Positions 37,408 through 46,397 of a stretch of DNA of 64,000 nt are shown here, one piece after another. This DNA comes from Alteromonas sp. M12 (GTDB lineage: Bacteria; Pseudomonadota; Gammaproteobacteria; Enterobacterales; Alteromonadaceae). How positions within the stretch are numbered: position 1 is the stretch's first letter; every line of letters starts with the position of its first letter. The stretch lies in NCBI RefSeq assembly GCF_037478005.1, contig NZ_CP144164.1, positions 4,898,001-4,962,000 on the forward strand. Direction: 5' to 3'. The translations under genes and the position numbers were made by a program. The notes beneath the pieces were generated by a model that saw only the letters and a program-made list of their open reading frames with translations, had not been told where the DNA came from and made no database searches.

Positions 37408-37785
37408 ATTTCAACTTTCCTTATTCACGTATTTACATCCGTATTTGCTTCACAATCCAGTAGGCTAAAACTAGCGCCCAATGCAGCAAAGCTAAGGGCT
37501 GATGTTCGCAGCACTTATTTGACAATCGGCCACTTGACCTCATTATCGCGATTTTTCAGCTATAACTGGCAGCACAATAGCACTGTACAAAAATCAACCG
37601 ATAGACTAAGCCAAACTGGCAGAAAAGTGCAACTATTGTTAAATATCTGTTTGAACAGCTGTTGATGAACTCATCTGATATGAATGTATATAAGCGAAGT
37701 AAATTTGAAAAAGCGGCACGCTAATAACAAAGCGAAAAAGTATTCGTTAATTCACTGAATTGCAGAATCGGCACAAAACTGCGCA
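37408..37785. other. intergenic region
   Basis: This 378-bp region lies upstream of the sulfotransferase gene and downstream of the small membrane protein gene. It is AT-rich with no recognisable gene or strong hairpin. Confidence 0.5.
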
Positions 37786-38220
37786 CTACCGCCACAATCG
37801 CTTTGTACCCAGCAAATAATAAACACCATAGACACAGCAAACGCTTGAACTAACTAACCAAAAAGCGATTGAGTTTTGATGAACCACTGGATCTGATGTC
37901 ACAAAAGGCAGTAGCAAACCAGCAATACCACGAATCAAATATACAGCAGTGATTAACACTAAGGATGTTTTTAAAAGCGGTAATTTAAAGACTAAACCAG
38001 CGCCAGAGAAAGCGTAAAGCCCCCAAACGAAAAGAATGGAAGCAATAACTAAGGTAGCAATTGTGGGATAGGTGTCTCCCGCAGCTGCCATTTGGGCCAT
38101 TCTTTCACCTGCACCAAAAAAACGATACCAATCAGGCCCGCCAAAGATACAAGCAAGATGCAACAGCGCTGCGAAAAAGCTTAAGCAGCCTGCAATAATG
38201 AGTAAGTTATTTCTTTGCAT
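37786..38220 (-). CDS. four-helix membrane protein of unknown function
   Basis: A protein of 144 residues from ATG 38220 with AAAGGATTT upstream; an ATG six codons earlier has a poorer site. Four hydrophobic segments are present, with a conserved-looking loop GPDWYRFFGAGERMAQMAAAG between the first two. It ends with a basic GTKRLWR tail. Similar proteins occur in many proteobacteria without a known role. Confidence 0.7.
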   Translation of the reverse strand: MQRNNLLIIAGCLSFFAALLHLACIFGGPDWYRFFGAGERMAQMAAAGDTYPTIATLVIASILFVWGLYAFSGAGLVFKLPLLKTSLVLITAVYLIRGIAGLLLPFVTSDPVVHQNSIAFWLVSSSVCCVYGVYYLLGTKRLWR

Positions 38221-38429
38221 TTGAAATCCTTTTTGCATATGACCCGTCGCTAAACAGTTTAGTTATGGATAGTTAAAACATGTACTAAAACACAACTTAT
38301 CTCACGAGATAAACCTGTGTCTAAAACCATAGCGGCATTTGTTTTCATATAGACCCTATGACCAGTGAAACGGTGTGCAAAAACGAATAGCGGCTCAAAA
38401 TCAATTTGAAATTACTTTATACATGCTGG

Positions 38430-39413
38430 TCATGTTTGAGCGACAAGTTGTGCTTGTTTCAGGAGTTGCTGAATTCTGCTGCTCGATTGCGCTTCAAGTG
38501 CTGGCAATGGTCGCCTTACCTTAGCTGTAATATCAAGCCCTAATAATCGCAACGCTTCTTTACTAGCCGCTTGCGGACTCGATGCATGCTTCAGTAAATT
38601 CACTGGAAAACCAGTTACAAAACGCAGCAATCTAAATTGTCGTGCCGGTTCAATACTGAGGTTATTCACAATAGGCAACAAATGAATTAATTTTTTTTGG
38701 GTGATATGCTGTGCTTTTTCATCCCCGTTAACACAATGGTCAAATAATGCTGTTGTAAGTTTTGGTGCAATAGATCCAATTGGACAAATCGCCCCTGAAG
38801 CCCCCACCCCCATCAGTTCAGGTAATAATAAACTTAGCCCCGAAAAATAGGCGCTATAACCACAATACTGCAATACCTTCTTCGCACTTTTGAGATGCAA
38901 GGCACTGTCTTTTATGCCCACAACACCGGTATCGTTCAAAAGCTCGATAAGCTGATAATAGTTAAGGAACAGACCTGATACTTGCGGAAAATGATAATAC
39001 AAAACAGGTATAGGACTGCTTTCAACTACCGCTTTTAAGGCACTTTTAAGGGCTGAAAAATCATGTTTGTAATAGTCGGTAAATAACACCATAACCACGT
39101 CAGCCATACCTTGATAAGCGGTAATTTTATCCAGAGCTTGATGCACACTAAACGCATTTACACCAACAATAACCGGCTTGGTTTTATTCACACATTGATA
39201 AGTATGTTTGACTACGGCTAGTTGTTCAGCATCACTTAAATAAGGTAGTTCGCCACCACTGCCAAGCACAGTTACTCCAGCGGTGGGGGAGTCTAGATAG
39301 AACTTCAGACAGCGACTAAGACCTATTAGGTCGATTGATTCATCATGTTGCAATGGCGTGGGTACCACGGGGAAAACCCCTCGTAAAAAACCAATGGCCT
39401 GACTATTCTTCAT
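38430..39413 (-). CDS. dihydrodipicolinate synthase family aldolase/lyase
   Basis: A protein of 327 residues from ATG 39413 with GAGGGAAA upstream. The (beta/alpha)8 fold of the DapA/NanA family is clear: GVFPVVPTPLQHDESID near the start, VTVLGSGGELPYLSDAEQ, the catalytic Tyr in VLYYHFPQ and the Schiff-base Lys in GVVGIKDSALHL. The glycine-rich motif is in GASGAICPIGS. It is not housekeeping DapA by context: it lies beside a TetR regulator and opposite a PhyH-type dioxygenase, which suggests a catabolic keto-acid lyase role (inference). Confidence 0.85.
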   Translation of the reverse strand: MKNSQAIGFLRGVFPVVPTPLQHDESIDLIGLSRCLKFYLDSPTAGVTVLGSGGELPYLSDAEQLAVVKHTYQCVNKTKPVIVGVNAFSVHQALDKITAYQGMADVVMVLFTDYYKHDFSALKSALKAVVESSPIPVLYYHFPQVSGLFLNYYQLIELLNDTGVVGIKDSALHLKSAKKVLQYCGYSAYFSGLSLLLPELMGVGASGAICPIGSIAPKLTTALFDHCVNGDEKAQHITQKKLIHLLPIVNNLSIEPARQFRLLRFVTGFPVNLLKHASSPQAASKEALRLLGLDITAKVRRPLPALEAQSSSRIQQLLKQAQLVAQT

Positions 39414-39496
39414 CTCGATTTCCCTCAACTACATTCGGTAGTATTTGCCATTTACCTAATAGCTACAATTAACCGCTTCATATGTTGCGTAACTAT

Positions 39497-40198
39497 TTAT
39501 CGTTGTACTGAACTTTGTGCGAATACTTCACTAATTTTTGCCACCAACACCGGACGATATTCCTCGGTTGCATCTGCGGTAAAGGTTAACAACATGCCGC
39601 AAATCATTTGTCGACGGTATTCAGCCAAATCAATATAGCCATGCATCCAGTCGTAGCGAGCAATACGTTGATTGGCAAACAGCCTATCAGCAAGTAATTC
39701 ACTATTGATGTTTCCAATCAGAAAGCCATGTTCTTTTGCGTCAATGCATACTTGATAAGCCAGTTTAAGAGATTTTTTGAAAATACCACCAGCATGGCCA
39801 TGCTCGAACATGGACTCTTGCTCACCAATCACAAATGCAGCTTTATAAAACGCTTCATCATCTTGATAAAGCGACATCAGGTTGTCAGTGAATGACTCAA
39901 CGGCAGAAATTGGATCGTTAAACACGCTGGAAAATAACACCTGTTCCGTACGGTCTACCATATCCACCACCAACTGTTTGAGCACCTCAGACTTGTTGCC
40001 AATCAAATTGTGTATGGTCGGTACAGTTACATTCGCCTGGTTTGCTAATTCAGCTAGGGTAAATGACGCATAACCACCACTGGCAATAATGTCTCTGGCA
40101 GTATTAAGGATAGTCTGCTTGCGTTTCAATTTATTGGCAGTACGAGTTGCCACCCCGCCTTGCACTCTAACTGGTTTCATTACATCTGACTCTTGCAT
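39497..40198 (-). CDS. TetR/AcrR-family transcriptional regulator
   Basis: The 233-residue protein has an N-terminal helix-turn-helix (about residues 25-70, ILNTARDIIASGGYASFTLAELANQANVTVPTIHNLIGNK) and a variable helical ligand-binding C-terminal domain. It is divergent from the PhyH dioxygenase gene, 105 bp apart, and lies in line with the DapA-like gene 84 bp downstream. It therefore most likely represses this divergent cluster. The start could be the first ATG or the one six codons later. Confidence 0.88.
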   Translation of the reverse strand: MQESDVMKPVRVQGGVATRTANKLKRKQTILNTARDIIASGGYASFTLAELANQANVTVPTIHNLIGNKSEVLKQLVVDMVDRTEQVLFSSVFNDPISAVESFTDNLMSLYQDDEAFYKAAFVIGEQESMFEHGHAGGIFKKSLKLAYQVCIDAKEHGFLIGNINSELLADRLFANQRIARYDWMHGYIDLAEYRRQMICGMLLTFTADATEEYRPVLVAKISEVFAQSSVQR

Positions 40199-40303
40199 TT
40201 CATTAAGTAAATTTTAACACACATTAAATTTTATGTTGAATAAAATTTACAAAAAGTTAAGAATATGTGCGTTAACGAATTATTTACATATGAGGGAGAT
40301 ACT

Positions 40304-41476
40304 ATGATCACAGACATTAGCGATTCAATTGAAGCCTGCGCGGCCCACTATGGTAATGACGCTGACGCTATGCGCCAATACTTGATCAATGGCCAACAAA
40401 AAGCCGTTGAACTACCCAACCGAGGACCAATATTGTTTGATGAAGACGGACAGCTAAACGGTGAGATCCTTAAGGCGTATCTCAAATACGGTTTTTATAT
40501 CTTTGAAAACGTGCTAGATAAACAAGAATTAAGCGACATTGAGCAAGACTTAGCCCAGTTGAAACAGCGCTTTGCCATTAATAGCAACGCTAAAGTCAAT
40601 GCCGAAGGGGAGCCAGCCCTTGGAGCAGACTGTAAGGCTCCGAACTTGTTGTGGGCCAAACCTCTCGGAGATCCACTTGGAGGTACCCCCATCGCCAATG
40701 GACGCCATCAAGTCAAACTATTTGAACCTAGTGCAGCAAAAGATGCACCAAAAGAGTCACCTTTTGTATTATTAGGCTCATTACAATTTTCACAGGCCTG
40801 TTTGCGCGCTTATGCTCACCCCGAGTTATTAAAAGTGGCCCAAGCGATTAATGGCGAAGACTTCACACCGTTTCATGAATGTTTATTTATTAAGGAACCG
40901 GGGTTAGGCGCCGCAGTATCATGGCACCAAGATGGTGATACCCATTGGGATAACCCTGATTTTGATGGCCAAATCCACGGTTTTAATTTTATGGCTCAAG
41001 CTTATGGCAGCACCGCAGTAAACGGCGTTTGGGTAGTACCAGGCTCCCATCTTTTAGGCCGACAAAACATTAAGCAGATGGTCGAAGACGCTGGCAGCGA
41101 GCGCTTACCTGACGCAGTACCTATTATTTGTAATGCTGGTGATGTCGTGATTTGTAATCGTCAATTGGTACATGGATCATTTGCCAATACCGGCTTTGAG
41201 CCGCGTATTACAATTAACTTTGGGTTTCATAAACGTTCATCAGTACTGAATGTGAAAGGAGCTGGAATACACAGTGAGGCGGTTGTTTATGATACTGCTA
41301 TGATTGAAAAGCGCGCACAAGCGATAGGGTATGCAATTGAGGCGCGACGAGCTCAATACCCCCATGAAACACCATATTGTTATAAGCCTCTTGCAGATTC
41401 AAGCACTGATTTTAGCTGGCAGCCAGATACACTTACAAAGCTGAAGGATTACAACTTGCTAGATTTAAGTATATAA
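40304..41476 (+). CDS. PhyH-type Fe(II)/2-oxoglutarate dioxygenase
   Basis: A protein of 390 residues from ATG 40304 with GAGGGAGATACT upstream. The iron triad is His and Asp in VSWHQDGDTHWDN (about 207-209) and the distal His in VHGSFANTGFEPR (about 285), followed by the Arg that holds 2-oxoglutarate. The phytanoyl-CoA dioxygenase family covers hydroxylases of lipids, ectoine and many small molecules. The N-terminal ~95 residues are an extra helical part. It is divergent from a TetR regulator and faces a DapA-like gene, together a small catabolic cluster. Confidence 0.88.
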   Translation: MITDISDSIEACAAHYGNDADAMRQYLINGQQKAVELPNRGPILFDEDGQLNGEILKAYLKYGFYIFENVLDKQELSDIEQDLAQLKQRFAINSNAKVNAEGEPALGADCKAPNLLWAKPLGDPLGGTPIANGRHQVKLFEPSAAKDAPKESPFVLLGSLQFSQACLRAYAHPELLKVAQAINGEDFTPFHECLFIKEPGLGAAVSWHQDGDTHWDNPDFDGQIHGFNFMAQAYGSTAVNGVWVVPGSHLLGRQNIKQMVEDAGSERLPDAVPIICNAGDVVICNRQLVHGSFANTGFEPRITINFGFHKRSSVLNVKGAGIHSEAVVYDTAMIEKRAQAIGYAIEARRAQYPHETPYCYKPLADSSTDFSWQPDTLTKLKDYNLLDLSI

Positions 41477-41739
41477 CTACAGCAGGTTATGTAGCTTGCT
41501 TAGGCAGTATTAGGGTTAGCACCTCTATATACTTGAGTTGTCCGTTAGTTATTTATCGCCGTTATGAATTTAGCCGTATATTTTTTCGAACAGACATAAT
41601 ATGAAATGTTGGACCAAGCTCAGAGAGTAAAATAACTTACAAAATCATTGGTAAGTACCAACTAACGCAATACTTATCCGGACTTTTTTTTAAGAATTTC
41701 AGTTCCGATGAAAAAACAACTTTCGACTGGTTAGGGTTG

Positions 41740-41935
41740 AACGACTTAGCTATTTGTTCCTCCCTTGACCTCATAATATGCAAATACAAGATCCATTTTT
41801 CCAGCTGAGCCACAAAGTCACGACTCATCTCAACTGGGACAATAGGGTCTTCGTCACCTTGAGATAAAAACAACGAGTAGTCATTTGAATCGAGATAACT
41901 AGCAGGCTACATTGCTGAAAGAGCCACTGTTAGCT
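41740..41935 (-). pseudogene. remnant of a carboxylesterase/dienelactone-hydrolase-like gene
   Basis: On the minus strand VALSAM, then a stop (TAG), then PASYLDSNDYSLFLSQGDEDP and IVPVEMSRDFVAQLEKW reads like the end of an acyl-protein-thioesterase-type hydrolase, including the acid segment GDEDPIVP. After KW the homologous sequence (DLVFAYYEVKGGTNS, then stop) continues in another frame, so there is also a frameshift. The nucleophile half of the gene is missing upstream. The open frame 41637-41873 is only part of this remnant. Confidence 0.65.
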
Positions 41936-42207
41936 AGATATAATTTACCGATAATAAACCTTTAACGGTAGTTCACTGTGCTTATTTTGGAAAAATGAAA
42001 TAACCGATAGGAGTGGGTTGAGCCGTTTAACAAAATCGAATTATTCTAAGCGCCATGGACAATAAAGCCCAAGCTTATTATCGCGATAATAAACTTCTTA
42101 GATAATTTGAGAGGCTTACTGTATGAACAAACAACTCAAGTTAAGCGTACTGTCATAATCAAAATGAAAACCATGATTAAATCTTATTAAAGGCAATGTG
42201 TTAGCTG

Positions 42208-42702
42208 TTACTTTTCGCGGCGTTGGTCGTTCGACACATACATTGTTTTTTTCCCTTGGAAGTCTGTAAATAACTTTTCATGGGCCGCTTTCGAAAAGCT
42301 ATCTGTACGAACAGTATATTGCGAAATCCAATTGATTAGCATTTCTAAATTCTTATCTTGCGCTTCTTTGGACTCATATTTATGCGGCTCCCATGGACGG
42401 TTTTTTGCATTTTCGATGCAAGCAGAGACGGGTAAATTGAGAAAAATCACTTCATCCGCTTGTTGAGTTACCAGTGCTAGCAAATCCGAATAACAACCTT
42501 CAATAACCCAACCACTATTCGCAACTAAAAATTCATTTATCAATTTACTGGATTCTAAAATAGGCAGTCGCTCTGGTGGCATAATAGGTTTCCACGCCAC
42601 GGTATCAAGATCTAAATGGGCTAAATGGTTACTCAACGCTAATTCTTTCGCTAAAGTTGACTTACCAGAGCCTGAATTACCAAAGATTACGAATTTACTC
42701 AA
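42208..42702 (-). CDS. P-loop kinase/NTPase (adenylate-kinase-like)
   Basis: About 164 residues read from TTG 42702 (AAGGGAAAAGC upstream; homologues begin SKFVIFGNSG); an ATG at 42729 would add nine residues. Walker A is FGNSGSGKSTLAKEL (residues 5-19). The DLDTVAW segment and the QQADEVIFLNLP strand fit the small P-loop kinase group annotated as AAA or shikimate-kinase-like, with the substrate unknown. It is monocistronic. Confidence 0.75.
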   Translation of the reverse strand: MSKFVIFGNSGSGKSTLAKELALSNHLAHLDLDTVAWKPIMPPERLPILESSKLINEFLVANSGWVIEGCYSDLLALVTQQADEVIFLNLPVSACIENAKNRPWEPHKYESKEAQDKNLEMLINWISQYTVRTDSFSKAAHEKLFTDFQGKKTMYVSNDQRREK

Positions 42703-42817
42703 AGCTTTTCCCTTAGTGTATAAAGCCATGTTAAACGGCTAATTATAGTTGCTTAAAATCATCGGCGAAGCGAACGCAGTTATTTGTTTTGTGTCTGTTT
42801 CAGCTGCCCAATGCAAC

Positions 42818-43393
42818 TCAAAGAGGCTTTTCCTTCTGGGCAAGCATCGTCATGTATTTGTGAAATCGTCTTTGTCTAGTTTCGGCTTTCTTCGCACTTG
42901 TTAGGCCATAGGCGATAACATAACGATTTGATTTATTAAGGGTTTCAAAAAACGCTTTGGCGATAGGCTGATGTTCTAGTGCAGCTATAAAATCTTCCGG
43001 CACTTCCATTTCACTTGCCACATACGCATTCTCCCAACGCCCATCAGCTTTGGCAGCACGAACATGGACCAGCCCAGGTTCCATCATTCGACCTTCGTTT
43101 ATCAGTCGTTCAACATGCTCAGTGTTCCTTTTAGACCAATTGCTTCGAGGGGTTCTGGGCGTGATTCGCTGAAGGTAAGATTGCCCATCAATTGATTTTT
43201 TGACACCGTCAATCCAACCCCAACATAAAATTTCCATGACCACATCATTCCAAGTAACACTCTGAATTCCGCTGTTTTTCTTGAATATATTTACCCACAA
43301 CTCACTTTCAGTTGCATGCTTCAAGTGTAGCCACTGGCGGAGTTCTTGCGGGCTAGCAAATGACATGATTTTCAATGCGTCTGGTTCAGCCAT
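42818..43393 (-). CDS. YdeI/OmpD-associated family protein
   Basis: The 191-residue protein shows the YdeI family pattern: FASPQELRQWLHLKHATESELWVNIFKKNS, ILCWGWIDGVKKSIDG, ITPRTPRSNWSKRNTEHVERLI, and a C-terminal basic helix. The family was first noted as OmpD-associated or bacteriocin-protection proteins; the molecular function is unsettled. The start ATG directly follows the stop of a short frame (43394-43519), so they may be coupled. Confidence 0.85.
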   Translation of the reverse strand: MAEPDALKIMSFASPQELRQWLHLKHATESELWVNIFKKNSGIQSVTWNDVVMEILCWGWIDGVKKSIDGQSYLQRITPRTPRSNWSKRNTEHVERLINEGRMMEPGLVHVRAAKADGRWENAYVASEMEVPEDFIAALEHQPIAKAFFETLNKSNRYVIAYGLTSAKKAETRQRRFHKYMTMLAQKEKPL

Positions 43394-43519
43394 TTAAGTA
43401 AATTCTGTTGAGCATAATACTGGGTTTATCGATACAAACTTATTGCCTAAACGTGACCACGAATCAGGCCCAATGCGCCATTTTCCGTTTGGCTGCACTT
43501 GATTGATTTGGTATATCAC
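43394..43519 (-). CDS. short coupled frame, possible 41-residue protein or gene remnant
   Basis: A frame of 41 codons begins with GTG 43517-43519, overlapping the stop of the upstream gene (GTGA), and ends with TAA immediately before the YdeI ATG. It reads IYQINQVQPNGKWRIGP then DSWSRLGNKFVSINPVLC and STEFT. The composition looks protein-like, as in the end of a larger protein. It may be a real small gene or the leftover C terminus of a deleted one. Confidence 0.35.
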   Translation of the reverse strand: MIYQINQVQPNGKWRIGPDSWSRLGNKFVSINPVLCSTEFT

Positions 43520-44028
43520 AATTGATAGGTCACTCTCATTTCATTCAATTTAAAGGACGACTCAATGCCATTAAAATTTGTTCCACTAAAACTTAATTTA
43601 ATAGTGACATCATCCGTACCCGTTATAACGTTGTAACCTGGGTTTCCTAACGAAATATTCAAAGCTTTCTCAACTTGTTTGAAAGGTTGTTCGATAAATA
43701 TTTCATTATTTATGGTCAGCTCTGAAGCGTTAAATTTATTATTCATAATCACTGGCATGTCGTAGTAATGATGGGAGAATATCTGCCCAATCACAATTTC
43801 CCGCAATTGATTTCGAGAAATCAAAAGTCCAATGTTTTTACCGTAGAACAAAAATTCCCTATGTTTATTTATTCTAAAAGAACCATTGGGCTCCCCTAAA
43901 ACTTCAATGACCTTATCTTTAGACGAAAGCCATTTTGCACCTAAGAATCCTTTATCGATATCAATGTTTAACTCTGTTGCGCTGGAAAATAAAGCCACAA
44001 ATAAAAGTAAAAAAAACGAAGTTTTCAC
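43516..44028 (-). CDS. secreted protein of unknown function
   Basis: A protein of 170 residues from GTG 44028 with GGGAGACTTTA upstream. A signal peptide (KTSFFLLLFVALFSSATE) leads into a mature, mostly beta-like protein beginning LNIDIDKGFLGAKWLSSKDK. The early segment GAKWLSSKDKVIEVLGEPNGSF resembles the start of SmpA/OmlA-like or BLIP-like modules, where W...D.VI..LG.P is common, but the match is weak. It ends in strands (IESSFKLNEMRVTYQL). Confidence 0.65.
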   Translation of the reverse strand: MKTSFFLLLFVALFSSATELNIDIDKGFLGAKWLSSKDKVIEVLGEPNGSFRINKHREFLFYGKNIGLLISRNQLREIVIGQIFSHHYYDMPVIMNNKFNASELTINNEIFIEQPFKQVEKALNISLGNPGYNVITGTDDVTIKLSFSGTNFNGIESSFKLNEMRVTYQL

Positions 44029-44185
44029 TAAAGTCTCCCAGATATAAAACGCGATTTATTAGCATGCAAAGCTATAGTTACGCAAAAAGCACATTGAAGC
44101 AAAGCAAGCTTTTGCTAAAACTTACGCAGAGTTTCCTAAACTTGCTTAACATGGTGAGGTAACAGCTACGCAAATTGTTATGTCT

Positions 44186-44605
44186 TTAATTGTCAGATTG
44201 CCCCGGCAATTTTTCGAAGCTCGTAACATTACTCAAATTTGTTACCCAATTTGCGCAACTACCCACAAATATTTTAGCGGTAGGAAAAATTGCAACAGGG
44301 CCATCAAGACTACCTGCAGGAACGACTATGCTATCAATTTCTTGACTAATCGTTGGGACCGCCGAACCACAAATTTTACAGAAACTCTTCTGATGTAATG
44401 TATTTGGGTGTTGATAACTGACAACTTCGTTTTCACCTTGTAGCCAAGTTAGCGTGCTGGATTTAGCAAACAGGTTGGCTGCATGGGCAGAACCTGTATC
44501 CTTCTGACAGCGGCTGCAATAACATAAAAAGAACGACTGGAATTCACCGCAAAGCTCATACTTTACGCTACCGCAAAGACAAGAGCCGTTATGTTTGTTG
44601 CTCAT
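44186..44605 (-). CDS. GFA family (CENP-V/glutathione-dependent formaldehyde-activating) protein
   Basis: A protein of 139 residues from ATG 44605 with GGAGGTATTG upstream. The zinc ligands of the fold are clear: GSCLCGSVKY at the start, CYCSRCQKDTGS in the middle and SFCKICGSAVP towards the end. The family includes glutathione-dependent formaldehyde-activating enzyme, but most members have unknown substrates. It is monocistronic. Confidence 0.88.
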   Translation of the reverse strand: MSNKHNGSCLCGSVKYELCGEFQSFFLCYCSRCQKDTGSAHAANLFAKSSTLTWLQGENEVVSYQHPNTLHQKSFCKICGSAVPTISQEIDSIVVPAGSLDGPVAIFPTAKIFVGSCANWVTNLSNVTSFEKLPGQSDN

Positions 44606-44821
44606 CAATACCTCCTTATTTTCGATAACACAGTACTCAGTAATAAAAAGCAGCTGTTAGCATGCCTTACAAAGCTTAATTTACTTTAGACTTTCTGGAT
44701 GAGTGCTGCCAGCAAGTTTTCTCTGCAAACACGATATGGCTCTTTATTACTTTCACTTTGTTAACAACAGTTAATTCGTCGCTTTTCAACATTCGGAGAT
44801 TTCAAAATACAACTTGTCTTG

Positions 44822-45034
44822 CTAGTGCTCGTCTTTATGCTTAAGTGCACAGGCTTTGCAGATACAGGCTTTATTTATAGCAGCATCTACCAGCTGGGTG
44901 AATAGCTTTTCTGGAAAGCGAATATCCTCCTCCATGCACCAACAGGGCTTATTGCTATTTGATAAATTAGCGCAATAATTCGGTTTATTACATAACGGGC
45001 AATTTTCAGGGCTTACATATTGATCTTTAGTCAT
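44822..45034 (-). CDS. cysteine-rich CWC family protein
   Basis: The 70-residue protein has the CWC pattern: ENCPLCNKPNYC, then KPCWCMEED, and a C-terminal ACICKACALKHK. The cysteines should bind one or two zinc ions. The family is widespread in gammaproteobacteria and of unknown function. Confidence 0.85.
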   Translation of the reverse strand: MTKDQYVSPENCPLCNKPNYCANLSNSNKPCWCMEEDIRFPEKLFTQLVDAAINKACICKACALKHKDEH

Positions 45035-45211
45035 AATCAGCCCAAGAATATGCGTCCCAACGCGCGAAAGAAATCAACAGAATGTCCTTGTTATGCATCA
45101 TATTATTTGTCGTTAGCCCATGAGTTTAAATCATCTGGAATACTATAACGTTATCCAATATTGAAATTATCTTTACCATAGCGCATCGCGAATAGCGGTT
45201 GCACACCAGGG

Positions 45212-46231
45212 TTAATTGCTTTCGTGGATAGCGAGTGTGCGACGCTTACCTCGCCAGATAATAAAAAGACCGGACATAACAATTAAAATCGAGCCGAGAA
45301 GTATCGCAGGTGTCAGTACTTCACCGAACAGCAAAATGCCCATGGCTATACCAAACAGAAGTCGGACGTACCTAAAGGGAGTCACAGCGGATACTTCCCC
45401 CGTTTTCATGGCTTTCATCAAACAAGAATAAGCTAGCGCACCGACCACGATGCAGCCCACAAGAGCCAGTGATGCTTCGCTTTGAGGAACAACAAAAGGT
45501 GCATCGGCCCAAACGGAGTATAGCAACCCAGACACGGCTACCGACAAGAATCCATAGAAACCAAGCAGTGATGTTCCAATAGTCACAGGGGCAGCCCTAC
45601 TAGCGAGATCACGACCAGCAAAACCGATCATTCCGATTATCGCAAGCAAAGATAACTCAGAGAATCCATCAGTACCGGGTTGAACGATTATTATCACCCC
45701 TAGAAGCCCCATAATAATGGCTAACCAACGGTGCCACCCCACTTTTTCACCAAAGATCATTGCAGCACCGGCAACCACAACAAGAGGTGTTGCTTGTAAG
45801 ATTACCGTAGCCGTAGATAGTGGAATTAAAACGATGGCAAGTACGTAAAAAATACGTCCGGTTATCTCGAAGCCTACGCGTATTAACATTGAGCGCGATA
45901 AAACGTCTGGGATAAAAAGAGGCTCACGTTTAACGTATAGCATCCCCATATAAATCAACATGCCACCCAGACCGAACAGGATAAGCACCTCGCCAATTGG
46001 AAGCGTTTTGGTCGCCACTTTAACAAATGCGTCCTCAATAGCGAATGCGCCCATAGCCGCAACCATCCAAAGACTACCGATCAGGTTTTGCCGATTTATT
46101 TCGGTATATATAGTGCTCTCCAAGACCGCTTGTCTCCAAAGTAATTCGTTGTTAAAAGGCTTAAATTTCAATTCGTTTGCGAGAAAGTATAATTTTCTAT
46201 GAAGATCGCTCTCAAATTGGCCGACTGACAT
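45212..46231 (-). CDS. EamA/DMT-family transporter
   Basis: The 339-residue protein has ten hydrophobic helices in two EamA repeats, the first starting near NLIGSLWMVAAMGAFAIEDAFVK and the second near LLAIIGMIGFAGRDLASRAAP. The family exports amino acids, nucleosides and other metabolites. The first 40 residues before the first helix are unusually long; a TTG at 46123 (GGAGACAAGC upstream) would give a typical length of about 303. The ATG at 46231 has AAGG upstream and is kept with that caution. Confidence 0.82.
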   Translation of the reverse strand: MSVGQFESDLHRKLYFLANELKFKPFNNELLWRQAVLESTIYTEINRQNLIGSLWMVAAMGAFAIEDAFVKVATKTLPIGEVLILFGLGGMLIYMGMLYVKREPLFIPDVLSRSMLIRVGFEITGRIFYVLAIVLIPLSTATVILQATPLVVVAGAAMIFGEKVGWHRWLAIIMGLLGVIIIVQPGTDGFSELSLLAIIGMIGFAGRDLASRAAPVTIGTSLLGFYGFLSVAVSGLLYSVWADAPFVVPQSEASLALVGCIVVGALAYSCLMKAMKTGEVSAVTPFRYVRLLFGIAMGILLFGEVLTPAILLGSILIVMSGLFIIWRGKRRTLAIHESN

Positions 46232-46319
46232 AGCTCGGCCTTAGAAATTGATACTGATAGTTAGTGTGTCTGCGCTGACGTCAATTTATGCAGGACTGCT
46301 AAAGACTTGTCACAAAATC

Positions 46320-46395
46320 ACTAAGTGTAGACTAATACATGCTAGCTATAAGACTGAACGAAGTGACGGGTGCAAGCCGATGCAATTGTTAGATG
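46320..46395. repeat. attC-like repeated motif, copy 1
   Basis: GCTAGCTATAAGAC followed by TGAACGAAGTGA (46355-46366) and, about 28 bases on, TTGTTAGATGACC. A second copy with the same order occurs at 59420-59486. GTTAGAT fits the GTTRRRY core of integron attC sites, but the other end does not fit well and no integrase was seen. Confidence 0.35.
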
Positions 46396-46397
46396 AC

